NCBI RefSeq assembly: GCF_000407565.1
Contig: NZ_ASWI01000004.1
Location: forward strand, 298,501 to 362,500
Direction: 5' to 3'
From: Enterococcus cecorum DSM 20682 = ATCC 43198
GTDB lineage: Bacteria > Bacillota > Bacilli > Lactobacillales > Enterococcaceae
DNA length: 64,000 bases
This document shows, one piece after another, positions 42,339-51,014 of this stretch (position 1 is the stretch's first letter; the number at the start of each line of letters is the position of its first letter). Under the pieces are notes generated by a model. It worked only from the letters and a program-made list of their open reading frames with translations, was not told where the DNA came from and ran no database searches. Both the position numbers and the translations under genes were made by a program.

Positions 42339-43454
42339 ATGCAAGCTTTAATGGATAGCTTACAAGTCTTTATCCAAGAACCAGGACGCATTGTGATGAT
42401 GGTCATTGGTGGTATTTTAATGTACTTAGGGATTAAAAAGGAATATGAACCTACACTTTTGGTACCAATTGGGTTAGGGACGATTTTAGTTAATTTTCCA
42501 TTCTCAGGTGTATTGATGACGGGAAATGAAAAAGGACCATTTCAAATTCTGTTTGAAGCTGGGATTAATACAGAACTATTCCCATTATTATTGTTTATCG
42601 GTATCGGTGCGATGATTGATTTTGGTCCACTGTTACAAAATCCTTCCCTACTTTTATTTGGTGCCGCAGCGCAATTTGGAATTTTCTTTACAATTATTAT
42701 GGCTGTTTTGCTAGGTTTTGATTTGAATGATGCGGCGTCAATTGGCATTATCGGTGCGGCTGATGGACCAACTTCGATTTTCGTGGCTAATACTTTACAT
42801 TCTAAATACTTAGGAGCGATTATGGTGGCTGCTTATTCTTATATGGCTTTAGTACCGATTATACAACCTGTTGCCATTAAAGCAGTCACGACCAAAAAAG
42901 AGCGACAAATTCGTATGCACTACCAAGCACATAATGTCTCACAAACGGCTAAAATCATCTTCCCAATTGTGATTTGTGTGATTGCTGGCATTATTGCACC
43001 AGTTTCACTACCATTGGTGGGCTTTTTAATGTTTGGCAATTTACTTAGAGAATGTGGGGTTTTGGACCGGCTTTCTTTAAGTGCCCAAAATGAACTAGTC
43101 AATTTAATTAGCATTCTGTTAGGCCTAGCTGTTTCAGTAAAGATGCAATACAGTGAGTTTTTGCGTTGGGATACATTGATGGTTATCGCGCTAGGATTAG
43201 TTGCCTTTGTGATGGATAGTGTTGGTGGTGTTTTATTTGCGAAGTTTTTGAATCTCTTCTTAAAAGACAAAGTGAACCCAATGATTGGAGCAGCGGGTAT
43301 CTCGGCTTTTCCAATGTCTAGTCGTGTGATTCAAAAAATGGCTACCGCTGAAGATCCACAAAACTTTATTTTAATGCATGCGGCTGGCGCAAATGTTTCT
43401 GGTCAAATTGCCTCGGTGATTGCCGGTGGGTTAGTCCTATCCATGTTAGTGTAG
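42339..43454 (+). CDS. oadB: Oxaloacetate decarboxylase, sodium-pumping beta subunit
   Basis: A 371-aa integral membrane protein with about nine to eleven helices, which decarboxylates carboxybiotin and exports sodium. Family segments: GIGAMIDFGPLLQNP, IIGAADGPTSIFVAN with the key Asp of the DGPT motif, and MIGAAGISAFPMSSRVIQ. ATG 42339 follows GGAGTG; the frame reaches 42330. It lies between the biotin carrier and a small gamma-like subunit. Confidence 0.93.
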   Translation: MQALMDSLQVFIQEPGRIVMMVIGGILMYLGIKKEYEPTLLVPIGLGTILVNFPFSGVLMTGNEKGPFQILFEAGINTELFPLLLFIGIGAMIDFGPLLQNPSLLLFGAAAQFGIFFTIIMAVLLGFDLNDAASIGIIGAADGPTSIFVANTLHSKYLGAIMVAAYSYMALVPIIQPVAIKAVTTKKERQIRMHYQAHNVSQTAKIIFPIVICVIAGIIAPVSLPLVGFLMFGNLLRECGVLDRLSLSAQNELVNLISILLGLAVSVKMQYSEFLRWDTLMVIALGLVAFVMDSVGGVLFAKFLNLFLKDKVNPMIGAAGISAFPMSSRVIQKMATAEDPQNFILMHAAGANVSGQIASVIAGGLVLSMLV

Positions 43455-43470
43455 AAAGTGAGGAAGCAAA

Positions 43471-43596
43471 ATGTCTGAGAATTTAGCCAAAGCACTAGAA
43501 ATTTTATTATTTGGTTGGGGTGGCGTTTTTGTTGTGATGATTTTGATTTATCTTGCTTCTAAATTAATGGCTACACTATTTAAGGTGAAGAAGTAA
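43471..43596 (+). CDS. Small membrane subunit, OadG-like (41 aa)
   Basis: A short gene reading MSENLAKALEILLFGWGGVF, with one membrane helix (about 9-33) and a lysine-rich cytoplasmic end (LFKVKK). It has AGTGAGGAAG upstream, sits between oadB and oadA with 16 and 19 base gaps, and has the look of the gamma subunit that holds the decarboxylase complex together. The typical C-terminal histidine/proline extension of OadG is absent. Identification is by place, size and topology. Confidence 0.75.
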   Translation: MSENLAKALEILLFGWGGVFVVMILIYLASKLMATLFKVKK

Positions 43597-43615
43597 GATA
43601 GAAAGAAGGGTCAAT

Positions 43616-45001
43616 ATGTCTAAGGTTATACGTTTTACAGAAACCATATTACGTGATGCACAACAAAGCCAAATCGCTACAAGAATGAGTACAGAAGATA
43701 TGTTACCAATTTTAAAAACATTAGATGAAGCAGGGTTTTATGCTTTAGAAATGTGGGGTGGTGCGACTTTTGATGCTTGTTTACGTTTTTTAAATGAAGA
43801 TCCATGGGAAAGATTGCGTAAAATTCGAGCTGAAGTGAAGCATACGAAGTTACAAATGTTGCTGCGTGGTCAAAATTTAATAGGGTATAAGAATTATGCC
43901 GATGATGTCGTAGAAAAATTTGTACAAAAATCCGTTGAAAATGGCATTGATATTATTCGTGTATTTGATGCCTTAAATGATGTGCGTAATTTAGAGACTT
44001 GCATCCGCGCGACGAAAAAAGCTGGCGGCCATTGTCAAGCAGCGATTAGTTATACGACGAGTGAGATTCATACTGTGGATTATTTTGTTGATTTAGCCGT
44101 TGAAATGGAAAAGATGGGTGCTGATTCCATTTGTATCAAGGATATGGCTGGGGTATTAATGCCACAAACTGGTTTTGAACTTGTGAGCAAATTAAAAACC
44201 GCCTTAAAAGTACCGGTTGAAGTTCATACACACGCAACCAGTGGTATTGCTGAAATGACTTATTTAATATGTGCCAAAGCTGGGGCAGATATTATTGATA
44301 CAGCTATTTCTTCTTTTGCAGGAGGTACCAGTCAACCAGCCACTGAGTCGATGGATTTAGCCTTAACAGAGCTAGGGTTTGATACAAAACTAGATATCGA
44401 TAAGCTTTCAGAAATTGCAGAATACTTTAATCCAATTCGGGACCGTTTCAGAAAAGAAGGAAGATTAAATCCTAAAGTCAAAGATGTCGAACCAAAAACC
44501 TTACTTTATAAAGTACCAGGTGGCATGCTCTCGAATTTATTGAGTCAATTAACAGAGCAAGGTTTGCAAGATAAATACGAAGAGGTCTTAAGAGAAGTGC
44601 CTAAAGTGAGGGCGGATTTAGGTTATCCCCCATTGGTTACGCCTTTGTCACAAATGGTTGGTACGCAATCTTTGATGAATGTGATTTCAGGGGAACGCTA
44701 TAAATTAATTCCAAAAGAGATTAAAGATTATGTCAAAGGGCTATATGGACGGCCACCCATGCCAATCTCAAAAGAAATGCAGGAAAAAATCATTGGTCAA
44801 GAAGAAGTCATTACTTGCCGACCAGCTGATTTGTTAGCGGACCAATACGATCAGTTTGCTAAAGAAATTGCGCAATATGCGAAATCAGAAGAAGATGTCT
44901 TGATTTATGCACTCTTTCCAAAACAAGGTCGTGATTTCTTAGGTCGTAGAGAAGATAAATTTTATGATGTGCCTGTTCAAACAGTGACAGTAAAGTTTTG
45001 A
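43616..45001 (+). CDS. oadA: Oxaloacetate decarboxylase alpha subunit (carboxyltransferase)
   Basis: A 461-aa cytosolic enzyme that moves carboxyl from oxaloacetate to biotin. TIM-barrel motifs: ETILRDAQQSQIATRM with the metal Asp, the catalytic Lys in ICIKDMAGVL, and EVHTHATSG with the metal histidines. A conserved C-terminal (PYC_OADA) domain follows, but the biotinyl domain is missing and is supplied by OadD. AAGAAGG precedes the ATG. No citrate lyase or citrate transporter gene is present in this window. Confidence 0.94.
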   Translation: MSKVIRFTETILRDAQQSQIATRMSTEDMLPILKTLDEAGFYALEMWGGATFDACLRFLNEDPWERLRKIRAEVKHTKLQMLLRGQNLIGYKNYADDVVEKFVQKSVENGIDIIRVFDALNDVRNLETCIRATKKAGGHCQAAISYTTSEIHTVDYFVDLAVEMEKMGADSICIKDMAGVLMPQTGFELVSKLKTALKVPVEVHTHATSGIAEMTYLICAKAGADIIDTAISSFAGGTSQPATESMDLALTELGFDTKLDIDKLSEIAEYFNPIRDRFRKEGRLNPKVKDVEPKTLLYKVPGGMLSNLLSQLTEQGLQDKYEEVLREVPKVRADLGYPPLVTPLSQMVGTQSLMNVISGERYKLIPKEIKDYVKGLYGRPPMPISKEMQEKIIGQEEVITCRPADLLADQYDQFAKEIAQYAKSEEDVLIYALFPKQGRDFLGRREDKFYDVPVQTVTVKF

Positions 45002-45133
45002 GATGAGCCCCATTAAGTGGTTGGTTCAAATTTCTGATTGATAAGCAAGTTATTATTATGTTTGCCCATTGTATGTTAGAATAGTTTTGCTTTTAATTTT
45101 TTAAAGCAAAAAATTATTTTTAGGAGGATATTT

Positions 45134-45769
45134 GTGAGCCAAGTACATAATAATGATTTTCAAGATATCGTATTGAACCGTCGCTCGATTCGAAATTACG
45201 ATCCATCTTACGAAATTGAACATAGTGAGTTATTACAAATAATTGATGAAGCTGCTAAAGCGCCGTCATCTGTCAATTTACAGCCTTGGCGTTTTGTGAT
45301 TGTTGAAAGCGAGGAAGCAAAAGCCAAGTTAAAACCATTGATTCGCTTTAACACTTTACAAAACGAAACTTCTTCAGCCATGATTTTAATTTTTGGGGAT
45401 TTGAAGTGTCAAGAGTATGCTCAAGAAATTTATCAAGAAGCAGTAAATCGTGGATTGATGCCACAAGAAGTCATGGAAAAACAATTAGCTGCGATTGTGC
45501 CAATGTATGACAGTCTAAATAAGGCACAAATGGAACGTATTGTACAAATTGATGCGAGTTTAGTGGCCATGCAGTTGATGCTAGTAGCTAGAAGTCATGG
45601 CTATGATACGAATCCAATCGGTGGTATTGATGCGGATCAATTAGCTGCGGCCTTTGATTTAGATGAGGAGCGTTTCCATCCAGTAATGATTTTATCGATT
45701 GGTAAAGCAATGGAAACTGGCTATGAGTCTGTACGCTTATCAGCTGAAAAGATTACAGTTTTTAAATAA
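45134..45769 (+). CDS. Nitroreductase family protein
   Basis: A 211-aa FMN-dependent oxidoreductase. The N-terminal FMN-binding pattern is NRRSIRNYDPSYEIEHSELL and APSSVNLQPWRFVIV, and GGIDADQLAAAFDL lies near the C-terminus. The start is GTG behind AGGAGG. Separate promoter and terminator indicate a single-gene unit. Substrates of such enzymes range from nitroaromatics to quinones; the real one is unknown. Confidence 0.9.
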   Translation: MSQVHNNDFQDIVLNRRSIRNYDPSYEIEHSELLQIIDEAAKAPSSVNLQPWRFVIVESEEAKAKLKPLIRFNTLQNETSSAMILIFGDLKCQEYAQEIYQEAVNRGLMPQEVMEKQLAAIVPMYDSLNKAQMERIVQIDASLVAMQLMLVARSHGYDTNPIGGIDADQLAAAFDLDEERFHPVMILSIGKAMETGYESVRLSAEKITVFK

Positions 45770-45778
45770 AAAACGGAA

Positions 45779-45820
45779 GAATAGTTGATCCTTTTGGTGA
45801 TTGACTATTCTTTTTTTAGC
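45779..45820 (+). terminator. Terminator after the nitroreductase gene
   Basis: GAATAGTTGATC pairs with GATTGACTATTC, followed by seven T. Confidence 0.8.
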
Positions 45821-45932
45821 TGATTTGCTAGAATATAAGAGTATTTTAGCTTGAAAATAATGAATTGACTATTTGAAAAGAGTGTAAGTTATAAAAATGA
45901 TTCATAATTGGTTTATTGGAGGAAATCAGTCG

Positions 45933-46334
45933 ATGCGTGCGAGTATGTTTGTACTAGATCAAACTGTCAGATATGTAGCAATCATAAAACGATATAAGGA
46001 TGGCAGGAATTATTATGTTGTTCCAGGTGGAAAGGTAGAAGCGCATGAGAACATTCAACAAGCCGCTATCAGAGAAATTGCAGAAGAATTAGGTTTGGCT
46101 ATCGAACAATCAGATATTTTTGATTCTATAATTGAAAAAGGAAATGTATTTTATTTTGCTAAAACCAATTACTCCTGTCTGCCATTAAAGATTCAGGGGG
46201 AAGAAAAAGAACGCAGTCATCCGCATAATAGTTATGAACCAATGTGGCTTGAATGGAAGCAGCTGTCAAAGCTAATGGTGTTTCCAAAATATGATTATTT
46301 ACAATTTGAAGAAATCGTAAGTGAAATTTTGTAG
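45933..46334 (+). CDS. Nudix hydrolase
   Basis: A 133-aa pyrophosphohydrolase. The Nudix box is GGKVEAHENIQQAAIREIAE EELGL in pattern GX5EX7REUXEEXGU. ATG 45933 is preferred over 45897 because GGAGG lies 10 bases before it. It is followed at 34 bases by a HAD phosphatase and then a VOC protein, a set that suggests metabolite clean-up, though no substrate is evident. Confidence 0.88.
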   Translation: MRASMFVLDQTVRYVAIIKRYKDGRNYYVVPGGKVEAHENIQQAAIREIAEELGLAIEQSDIFDSIIEKGNVFYFAKTNYSCLPLKIQGEEKERSHPHNSYEPMWLEWKQLSKLMVFPKYDYLQFEEIVSEIL

Positions 46335-46368
46335 TATTGATATTGTTCGATTTAAGAGGATTAATAAG

Positions 46369-47196
46369 TTGTTAAAATTAATATTAACTGATTTGGATGG
46401 CACGTTTTTAAATAGTCAAGGAGCATATAATCGTGATTATTTTCTAAAATTATGGCCAAAGTTAAAAGAAAATCAGATTGATTTTGGGGTCTGTACAGGC
46501 AAAAGTAGTGCACGAGTGGAGGAGTTATTTACTGAGATAAGTGATGAAATCTGGATTTTAGCAGACAGTGCAACCAGAATCAAATATCAAGGGAAATTTT
46601 TATATGAGCAGCTGTTAGATAACCAGATTGCCCTTGCTTTGATTGCTCGGTTACAAGCGATTCATAGAGACCAAATAATCATAGCTTATACGAAAAATGC
46701 TGTATATATTGATCAAAATATCCCCAAGATTCATAAAAACAGAGTTCTAGCTTCTTATCCTGGTGCGATTGAAACAAATGATTTTCAGCAAATAACCGAT
46801 GACTTTATCAAGGTGACGGTCTATGATCCAGCTAGTCGTTGTTTAGAAACGGTGCAACAATTAGCTGATTTTATGGAGCATGCTTATATTGTTGCTTCAG
46901 AAACGCAGTGGATTGATATTGCAGCAAAAGGTGTACACAAAGGTAGTACCGTTGCAAAACTCCAAGAATTGTTAAAGATAAGTTCCAAAGAAACGGCAGC
47001 CTTTGGAGATGGTTGGAATGACTTGGAATTATTCGCTCAAGCCAATTTTCGTTTTGCGATGAGAAATGCAGTAGAAGAGTTAAAAAATCAGGCAAATTTT
47101 ATTATTCCATCTAATGACGAAGAGGGTGTCTTACAAACTATTGAATTATTATTATCCTTAATGGAAAAGAAAGAAGGAAGTACAGGTGAAAATTGA
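46369..47196 (+). CDS. HAD family (Cof-type) hydrolase
   Basis: A 275-aa phosphatase with HAD motif I LTDLDGTFLN (nucleophile Asp8), motif II with CTGKSS, and motif IV AFGDGWNDLELF; a class IIB cap lies between. The start is placed at TTG 46369, with AGAGGA upstream, giving the usual short N-terminus MLKLILTDLDG; the frame is open to 46321 but the extra residues have no counterpart. Its 3' end overlaps the VOC gene by 11 bases. Confidence 0.86.
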   Translation: MLKLILTDLDGTFLNSQGAYNRDYFLKLWPKLKENQIDFGVCTGKSSARVEELFTEISDEIWILADSATRIKYQGKFLYEQLLDNQIALALIARLQAIHRDQIIIAYTKNAVYIDQNIPKIHKNRVLASYPGAIETNDFQQITDDFIKVTVYDPASRCLETVQQLADFMEHAYIVASETQWIDIAAKGVHKGSTVAKLQELLKISSKETAAFGDGWNDLELFAQANFRFAMRNAVEELKNQANFIIPSNDEEGVLQTIELLLSLMEKKEGSTGEN

Positions 47197-47563
47197 ACAT
47201 GTCGCTTTATTAACCAATGATTTAGAAAAAATGCGTGACTTTTACGAAACTTATTTTGCAGCCAAAAGTTCAGTGTTGTACCATAATCCAAAAACCAAAT
47301 TTTCTTCTTATTTTTTGAGTTTTGAATCTGGTGCACGTTTAGAGCTTATGCAAAAACTTCATACAGCGCCTCATGGATTTGAACAACTTGGTTATCATCA
47401 TTTAGCCATTTCACTGGGTAGTAAAGAAAAAGTAGATGCCTTTGCGCAAAAATTAAATGCAGATGGCTATCCCTTATTAAGTGGTCCGCGCACAACTGGC
47501 GATGGCTATTATGAAGCAGTCTTACAAGATCCTGAAGGCAATCAAATTGAGATTACTGTTTAG
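47186..47563 (+). CDS. VOC/glyoxalase family protein
   Basis: A 125-aa protein with two beta-alpha-beta-beta-beta modules. The first is IEHVALLTNDLEKMRDFYET and the second YHHLAISLGSKEKVD...AVLQDPEGNQIEI, typical of the glyoxalase I-like superfamily. Possible metal ligands are His5, Glu53-type residue in LELM, His71 in YHHLAI and Glu near the end. The start is GTG with GAAGG upstream, overlapping the HAD gene. Confidence 0.87.
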   Translation: MKIEHVALLTNDLEKMRDFYETYFAAKSSVLYHNPKTKFSSYFLSFESGARLELMQKLHTAPHGFEQLGYHHLAISLGSKEKVDAFAQKLNADGYPLLSGPRTTGDGYYEAVLQDPEGNQIEITV

Positions 47564-47652
47564 TAGTTACTTTAAAGTACCTAATTGTCCTCCTGATTCG
47601 CTTATGTTAAAACTAATTTGTAGTTGAAACAAAGAATAGGGGGATTTTTATT

Positions 47653-48969
47653 ATGCGTGAAATGAATAATTTAATTATTGGCTTTGGTAAAGGTGGAAAA
47701 ACATTAGCCAAAAAGTTAGCTAGTCATCAAGAAGAAGTTATCGTTATCGAAGCAGATGATAAAATGTATGGTGGTACTTGTATTAATGTAGGTTGTATTC
47801 CATCTAAAACTTTAATTACTCAAGGTTTGAAGCAACGTGATTTTACTGTTGCTGCAGAGAAAAAACGTATCCTTGTTGATAAGTTACGTCATAAAAATTA
47901 TCACATGCTAGCAGATGAAGCTACAATTGAAGTGATTCATGGGTACGCTCAATTTAAAGATAATCATACTGTACAAGTGCAATTGCCAAATGGAGATGTA
48001 GAAGAAATAAAGGCAGCGCGTATCTTTATCAATACTGGTTCAAAATCAGTGATTCCTGAGATTGAAGGATTAAGTTTAGGAAAACGAGTAGGAACATCCA
48101 AAGAAATGATGGATCTAACTGCTAAACCAGAAAGACTTGTGATTTTAGGTGCGGGCTATATTGGATTAGAATTTGCATTTATGTTTGCTAATTTTGGTAG
48201 TCAAGTAACTGTTTTAGATAATCGCGAATTATTAGGACGTGAAGATGAAGCTTTCGTAACTTTAATTCAAGAACAGGCTGAAAAAATAGGGATTCATTTC
48301 AAATTAGATGCCCAAGTGCAAAAAATAGATGAATCCGCAGAAAATGTAACTGTAACCTTAGCTGACGAAGTATTGACAGCTGATTATTTATTAGTAGCAA
48401 CTGGACGTAAACCCAATACCGAAGCATTAGGATTAGAAAATACGGATATTCAAGTTGATGCTAGAGGTGCTATCCAAACAGATGAATTCTTACAAACAGC
48501 GGTAGAAAATGTCTTGGCTTTAGGTGATGTTAGAGGAGACTTACAATTTACTTATATTTCATTGGATGATTTCCGTATTGTTTATAATCAACTATTCCAA
48601 GATAAGTATCGCTCAGTCAATAATCGTCCTAATGTGCCATATACTATGTTTATCCAACCAGCTTTTTCTCATGTAGGATTACATGAAAAAGAAGCTCAAG
48701 CAAAGAAAATGAAGTATCGTAAGTTCACATATCTTAATAGTAATGTACCAAAGGCAAATATTTTAGAAAACCCAGTAGGAATGTGGCAAATTCTTGTAGA
48801 TGAAGAAACAGACCAAGTACTTGGTGCGACTATTTTTGGTGAAGAATCTTATGAAGTAATTAACCTAATTACTTTAGCGATGAATGCCCATCTACCTTAT
48901 CAAATGTTACGTGACCAAATCTATACGCACCCAACAATGAGTGAAGCCTTAAATGATGTCTTAAAATAG
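47653..48969 (+). CDS. Class I flavoprotein disulfide reductase (RclA/Har-like)
   Basis: A 438-aa pyridine nucleotide-disulfide oxidoreductase. FAD site IIGFGKGGKTLAKKLA, redox pair Cys43 and Cys48 (GGTCINVGCIPSK), NAD(P) site LVILGAGYIGLEFAF, FAD site VENVLALGDV, and the catalytic His in YTHPTMSEAL. Length and N-terminus resemble RclA and the streptococcal hypothiocyanous acid reductase Har rather than lipoamide dehydrogenase. ATAGGGGGA precedes the ATG. It is convergent with an HxlR regulator and shares a terminator with it. Confidence 0.87.
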   Translation: MREMNNLIIGFGKGGKTLAKKLASHQEEVIVIEADDKMYGGTCINVGCIPSKTLITQGLKQRDFTVAAEKKRILVDKLRHKNYHMLADEATIEVIHGYAQFKDNHTVQVQLPNGDVEEIKAARIFINTGSKSVIPEIEGLSLGKRVGTSKEMMDLTAKPERLVILGAGYIGLEFAFMFANFGSQVTVLDNRELLGREDEAFVTLIQEQAEKIGIHFKLDAQVQKIDESAENVTVTLADEVLTADYLLVATGRKPNTEALGLENTDIQVDARGAIQTDEFLQTAVENVLALGDVRGDLQFTYISLDDFRIVYNQLFQDKYRSVNNRPNVPYTMFIQPAFSHVGLHEKEAQAKKMKYRKFTYLNSNVPKANILENPVGMWQILVDEETDQVLGATIFGEESYEVINLITLAMNAHLPYQMLRDQIYTHPTMSEALNDVLK

Positions 48970-48985
48970 ATTTATCTCATATTGA

Positions 48986-49030
48986 GCGAATAGCAAATTG
49001 GCAAGAAGTCATTTTGCTATTCGCTTTTTT
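48986..49030. terminator. Terminator shared by the reductase and hxlR-type genes
   Basis: GCGAATAGCAAA (48986-48997) pairs with TTTTGCTATTCGC ending 49024, followed by six T. The last T bases overlap the stop codon of the convergent gene. Confidence 0.85.
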
Positions 49031-49367
49031 AATGGCAAATGAGATTTATTTGTCCCCAGTGTTTCATTTGTTTGACTATTTGAAAGAGTTCACGTCCCTT
49101 AGTCGTGAGTTGATAGGTAGATTCGACGGTATTTTGAATGGTTATTTTTTCGTTTTTGACTATTTCATTGGCAATCAGTAGGTCAAGCTGCTGTTTAATC
49201 ATTTTCGGTGTACTACCATCAAGTTGCCGAACTAATTCTAAAAAGCGTGTGTCTTGAATGGCTAGCGTTTCAATAATTTGCGGGACCCATTTTCTTCCTA
49301 GTAGATTTGCTAAAGCTTCAGCCGGACAAGTGTAAATCTCTTCTGATGTGAATTGAAAATCGTTCAT
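49029..49367 (-). CDS. HxlR family regulator
   Basis: A 112-aa winged-helix regulator starting with CPAEALANLLGRKWVPQIIE, where the Cys near residue 14 is the position often used for redox sensing in HxlR/YodB proteins. The helix-turn-helix is LELVRQLDGSTPKMIKQQLDLL, and the wing ends TTKGRELFQIV. It is convergent with the disulfide reductase, so a redox link is plausible but unproven. GAGGAAAAAC precedes the ATG. Confidence 0.88.
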   Translation of the reverse strand: MNDFQFTSEEIYTCPAEALANLLGRKWVPQIIETLAIQDTRFLELVRQLDGSTPKMIKQQLDLLIANEIVKNEKITIQNTVESTYQLTTKGRELFQIVKQMKHWGQINLICH

Positions 49368-49458
49368 TAGTTTTTCCTCTTGCTAACTATTTTCTTCATT
49401 ATACAAAAGGTAGTAAATGAAAGCTAGTTATTTAGAATGAAATATTTATGCAAAAATA

Positions 49459-49498
49459 TGAATTTTTATTGAAAAATATCGTGAATATGTGTATAATA
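49459..49498 (+). promoter_or_regulatory. OTCase promoter with an arginine box
   Basis: TTGAAA (49470-49475) and TATAAT (49493-49498) are 17 bases apart. ATGAATTTTTATTGA (49459-49473), one base off the ArgR box consensus (TGAATWWWWATTCA), overlaps the -35 box. Confidence 0.6.
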
Positions 49499-49527
49499 AC
49501 GCATAAATATTAAAAGGTTGTGGTTAG

Positions 49528-50544
49528 ATGAATTCAGTATTTCAAGGAAAAAGTTTTTTAGCGGAAAAGGATTTTACGAAACAAGAATTAATGTATCTGA
49601 TTGATTTTGCGATACATTTAAAAGAATTAAAACAAAAAAATATCCCGCATGCTTATTTAGCAGGGAAAAATATTGCCTTATTATTTGAAAAAACTTCGAC
49701 GCGTACTAGAAGTGCTTTTACGGTAGCGGCGAATGATTTGGGAGCACATCCTGAATTTTTAGGTGCCAATGATATTCAATTAGGCAAAAAAGAGTCGGTT
49801 ATTGATACAGCGAAGGTACTCGGTAGTATGTTTGATGGTATTGAATTTCGTGGCTTTGCGCAAGAAACGGTTGAAACTTTAGCGCAATATGCAGGGGTGC
49901 CGGTTTGGAATGGTTTAACCGATTTATGGCATCCGACGCAGATGATTGCTGATTTTATGACTATCAAGGAACATTTTGGACACCTAGAAGGCTTGAAATT
50001 GGTTTATTGTGGTGATGGACGCAATAATGTGGCGAATTCTTTATTAGTAACCAGTGCCTTGTTAGGTGTGAATGTGGCGATTGTTAGTCCGAAAAATTTA
50101 CTTCCAAGTCAAGCAATTTTGGAGGTGGCGCAACAATTTGCCCTTGAGTCGGGGAGTCAGATAGAATTGACAGATGAGATTGCTCTAGGTGTCAAAGGGG
50201 CCGATATATTATATACCGATGTCTGGGTTTCGATGGGAGAAGAAGCGCAAATAGCCACGCGAATCAAAGAACTACTGCCTTATCAAGTCAATGCCGAGTT
50301 AGTTAAATTGACCGGCAATAAGGATGGTTTAATTTTCCTACATTGTTTACCGGCCTTTCATGATTTACAGACCAAAACAGCCCAAGAAGTTTTTGCGCAA
50401 TTTGGCATGAAGGAAATGGAAGTAACAGATGAAGTTTTCCAAGCATCCTATGCCAAACAGTTTATTCAAGCTGAAAATCGAATGCATGCGATTAAGGCAA
50501 TCATGGCTGCGACTTTAGGCCATTTATTCATTCCAAAGGTTTAA
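49528..50544 (+). CDS. Ornithine carbamoyltransferase
   Basis: A 338-aa enzyme interconverting ornithine plus carbamoyl phosphate and citrulline. Carbamoyl-phosphate motif [11 protein letters not shown], ornithine-side motifs DLWHPTQM and HCLPAFHD are intact. It stands alone, with none of arcA, arcC or arg biosynthesis genes beside it, so whether it is catabolic (arcB) or anabolic (argF) cannot be decided from context. The sequence resembles the ArcB type of lactic bacteria. No ribosome site stronger than AAAAGG is seen. Confidence 0.92.
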   Translation: MNSVFQGKSFLAEKDFTKQELMYLIDFAIHLKELKQKNIPHAYLAGKNIALLFEKTSTRTRSAFTVAANDLGAHPEFLGANDIQLGKKESVIDTAKVLGSMFDGIEFRGFAQETVETLAQYAGVPVWNGLTDLWHPTQMIADFMTIKEHFGHLEGLKLVYCGDGRNNVANSLLVTSALLGVNVAIVSPKNLLPSQAILEVAQQFALESGSQIELTDEIALGVKGADILYTDVWVSMGEEAQIATRIKELLPYQVNAELVKLTGNKDGLIFLHCLPAFHDLQTKTAQEVFAQFGMKEMEVTDEVFQASYAKQFIQAENRMHAIKAIMAATLGHLFIPKV

Positions 50545-50566
50545 TGCTCGTATATTTTTTCACATG

Positions 50567-50608
50567 ACTTTCAAACGATGACATCAATCGTTTGAAAGTT
50601 CATTTTTT
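50567..50608 (+). terminator. Terminator after the OTCase gene
   Basis: Perfect arms ACTTTCAAACGAT (50567-50579) and ATCGTTTGAAAGT (50587-50599), with six T after it. Confidence 0.85.
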
Positions 50609-50696
50609 GTTATCGTTTTTATAAAGATATGTACTAAAATTCCTTTACATAGTCTATAATTATGCTTGTTTTTCATAGTATAGGACTAAAGTCGCA

Positions 50697-50833
50697 TAGT
50701 CAGATTATTGAAATAGTGTTATACTATTTACGGTTAGTAGAAAAGTTTAAGTTTATTTTAAGAAAGCGTGAAAAAGTTAAATTCACTTAACAATTGATTG
50801 CTCATTACTTAATGGGCAACTATAATTACCCAT
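50697..50833 (+). promoter_or_regulatory. dlt operon promoter and leader
   Basis: TAGTCA (50697-50702) and TATACT (50720-50725) with 17-base spacing give a moderate promoter. The leader of about 125 bases has a hairpin ATGGG (50812-50816) with CCCAT (50829-50833), just before the GAAGGAGG site of dltX. Confidence 0.45.
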
Positions 50834-50852
50834 GATGAAGGAGGCAGTTAAC

Positions 50853-51002
50853 ATGAACTTTTTAAAATCACGACCTCGATTAAATTATTGGTTATTATTT
50901 ACAGCTAAAACCCTCTTTTATTTTGGCATATTGCTTGCATTGATTTATTTGTATCATTACAAGAATATCCAAGGTGGTAGTTTTATTTATAACGAGTTTT
51001 AG
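50853..51002 (+). CDS. dltX: DltX, small protein of teichoic acid D-alanylation
   Basis: A 49-aa single-span membrane protein that opens the dlt operon and is needed for D-alanine transfer in several Firmicutes. It begins MNFLKSRPRLNYWLLFTAKT, has one helix (about 12-34) and the conserved C-terminal FIYNEF motif, thought to act at the outer face with DltD. GAAGGAGG precedes the ATG. dltA follows 12 bases after the stop. Confidence 0.92.
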   Translation: MNFLKSRPRLNYWLLFTAKTLFYFGILLALIYLYHYKNIQGGSFIYNEF

Positions 51003-51014
51003 GGGGGTTGAAAG

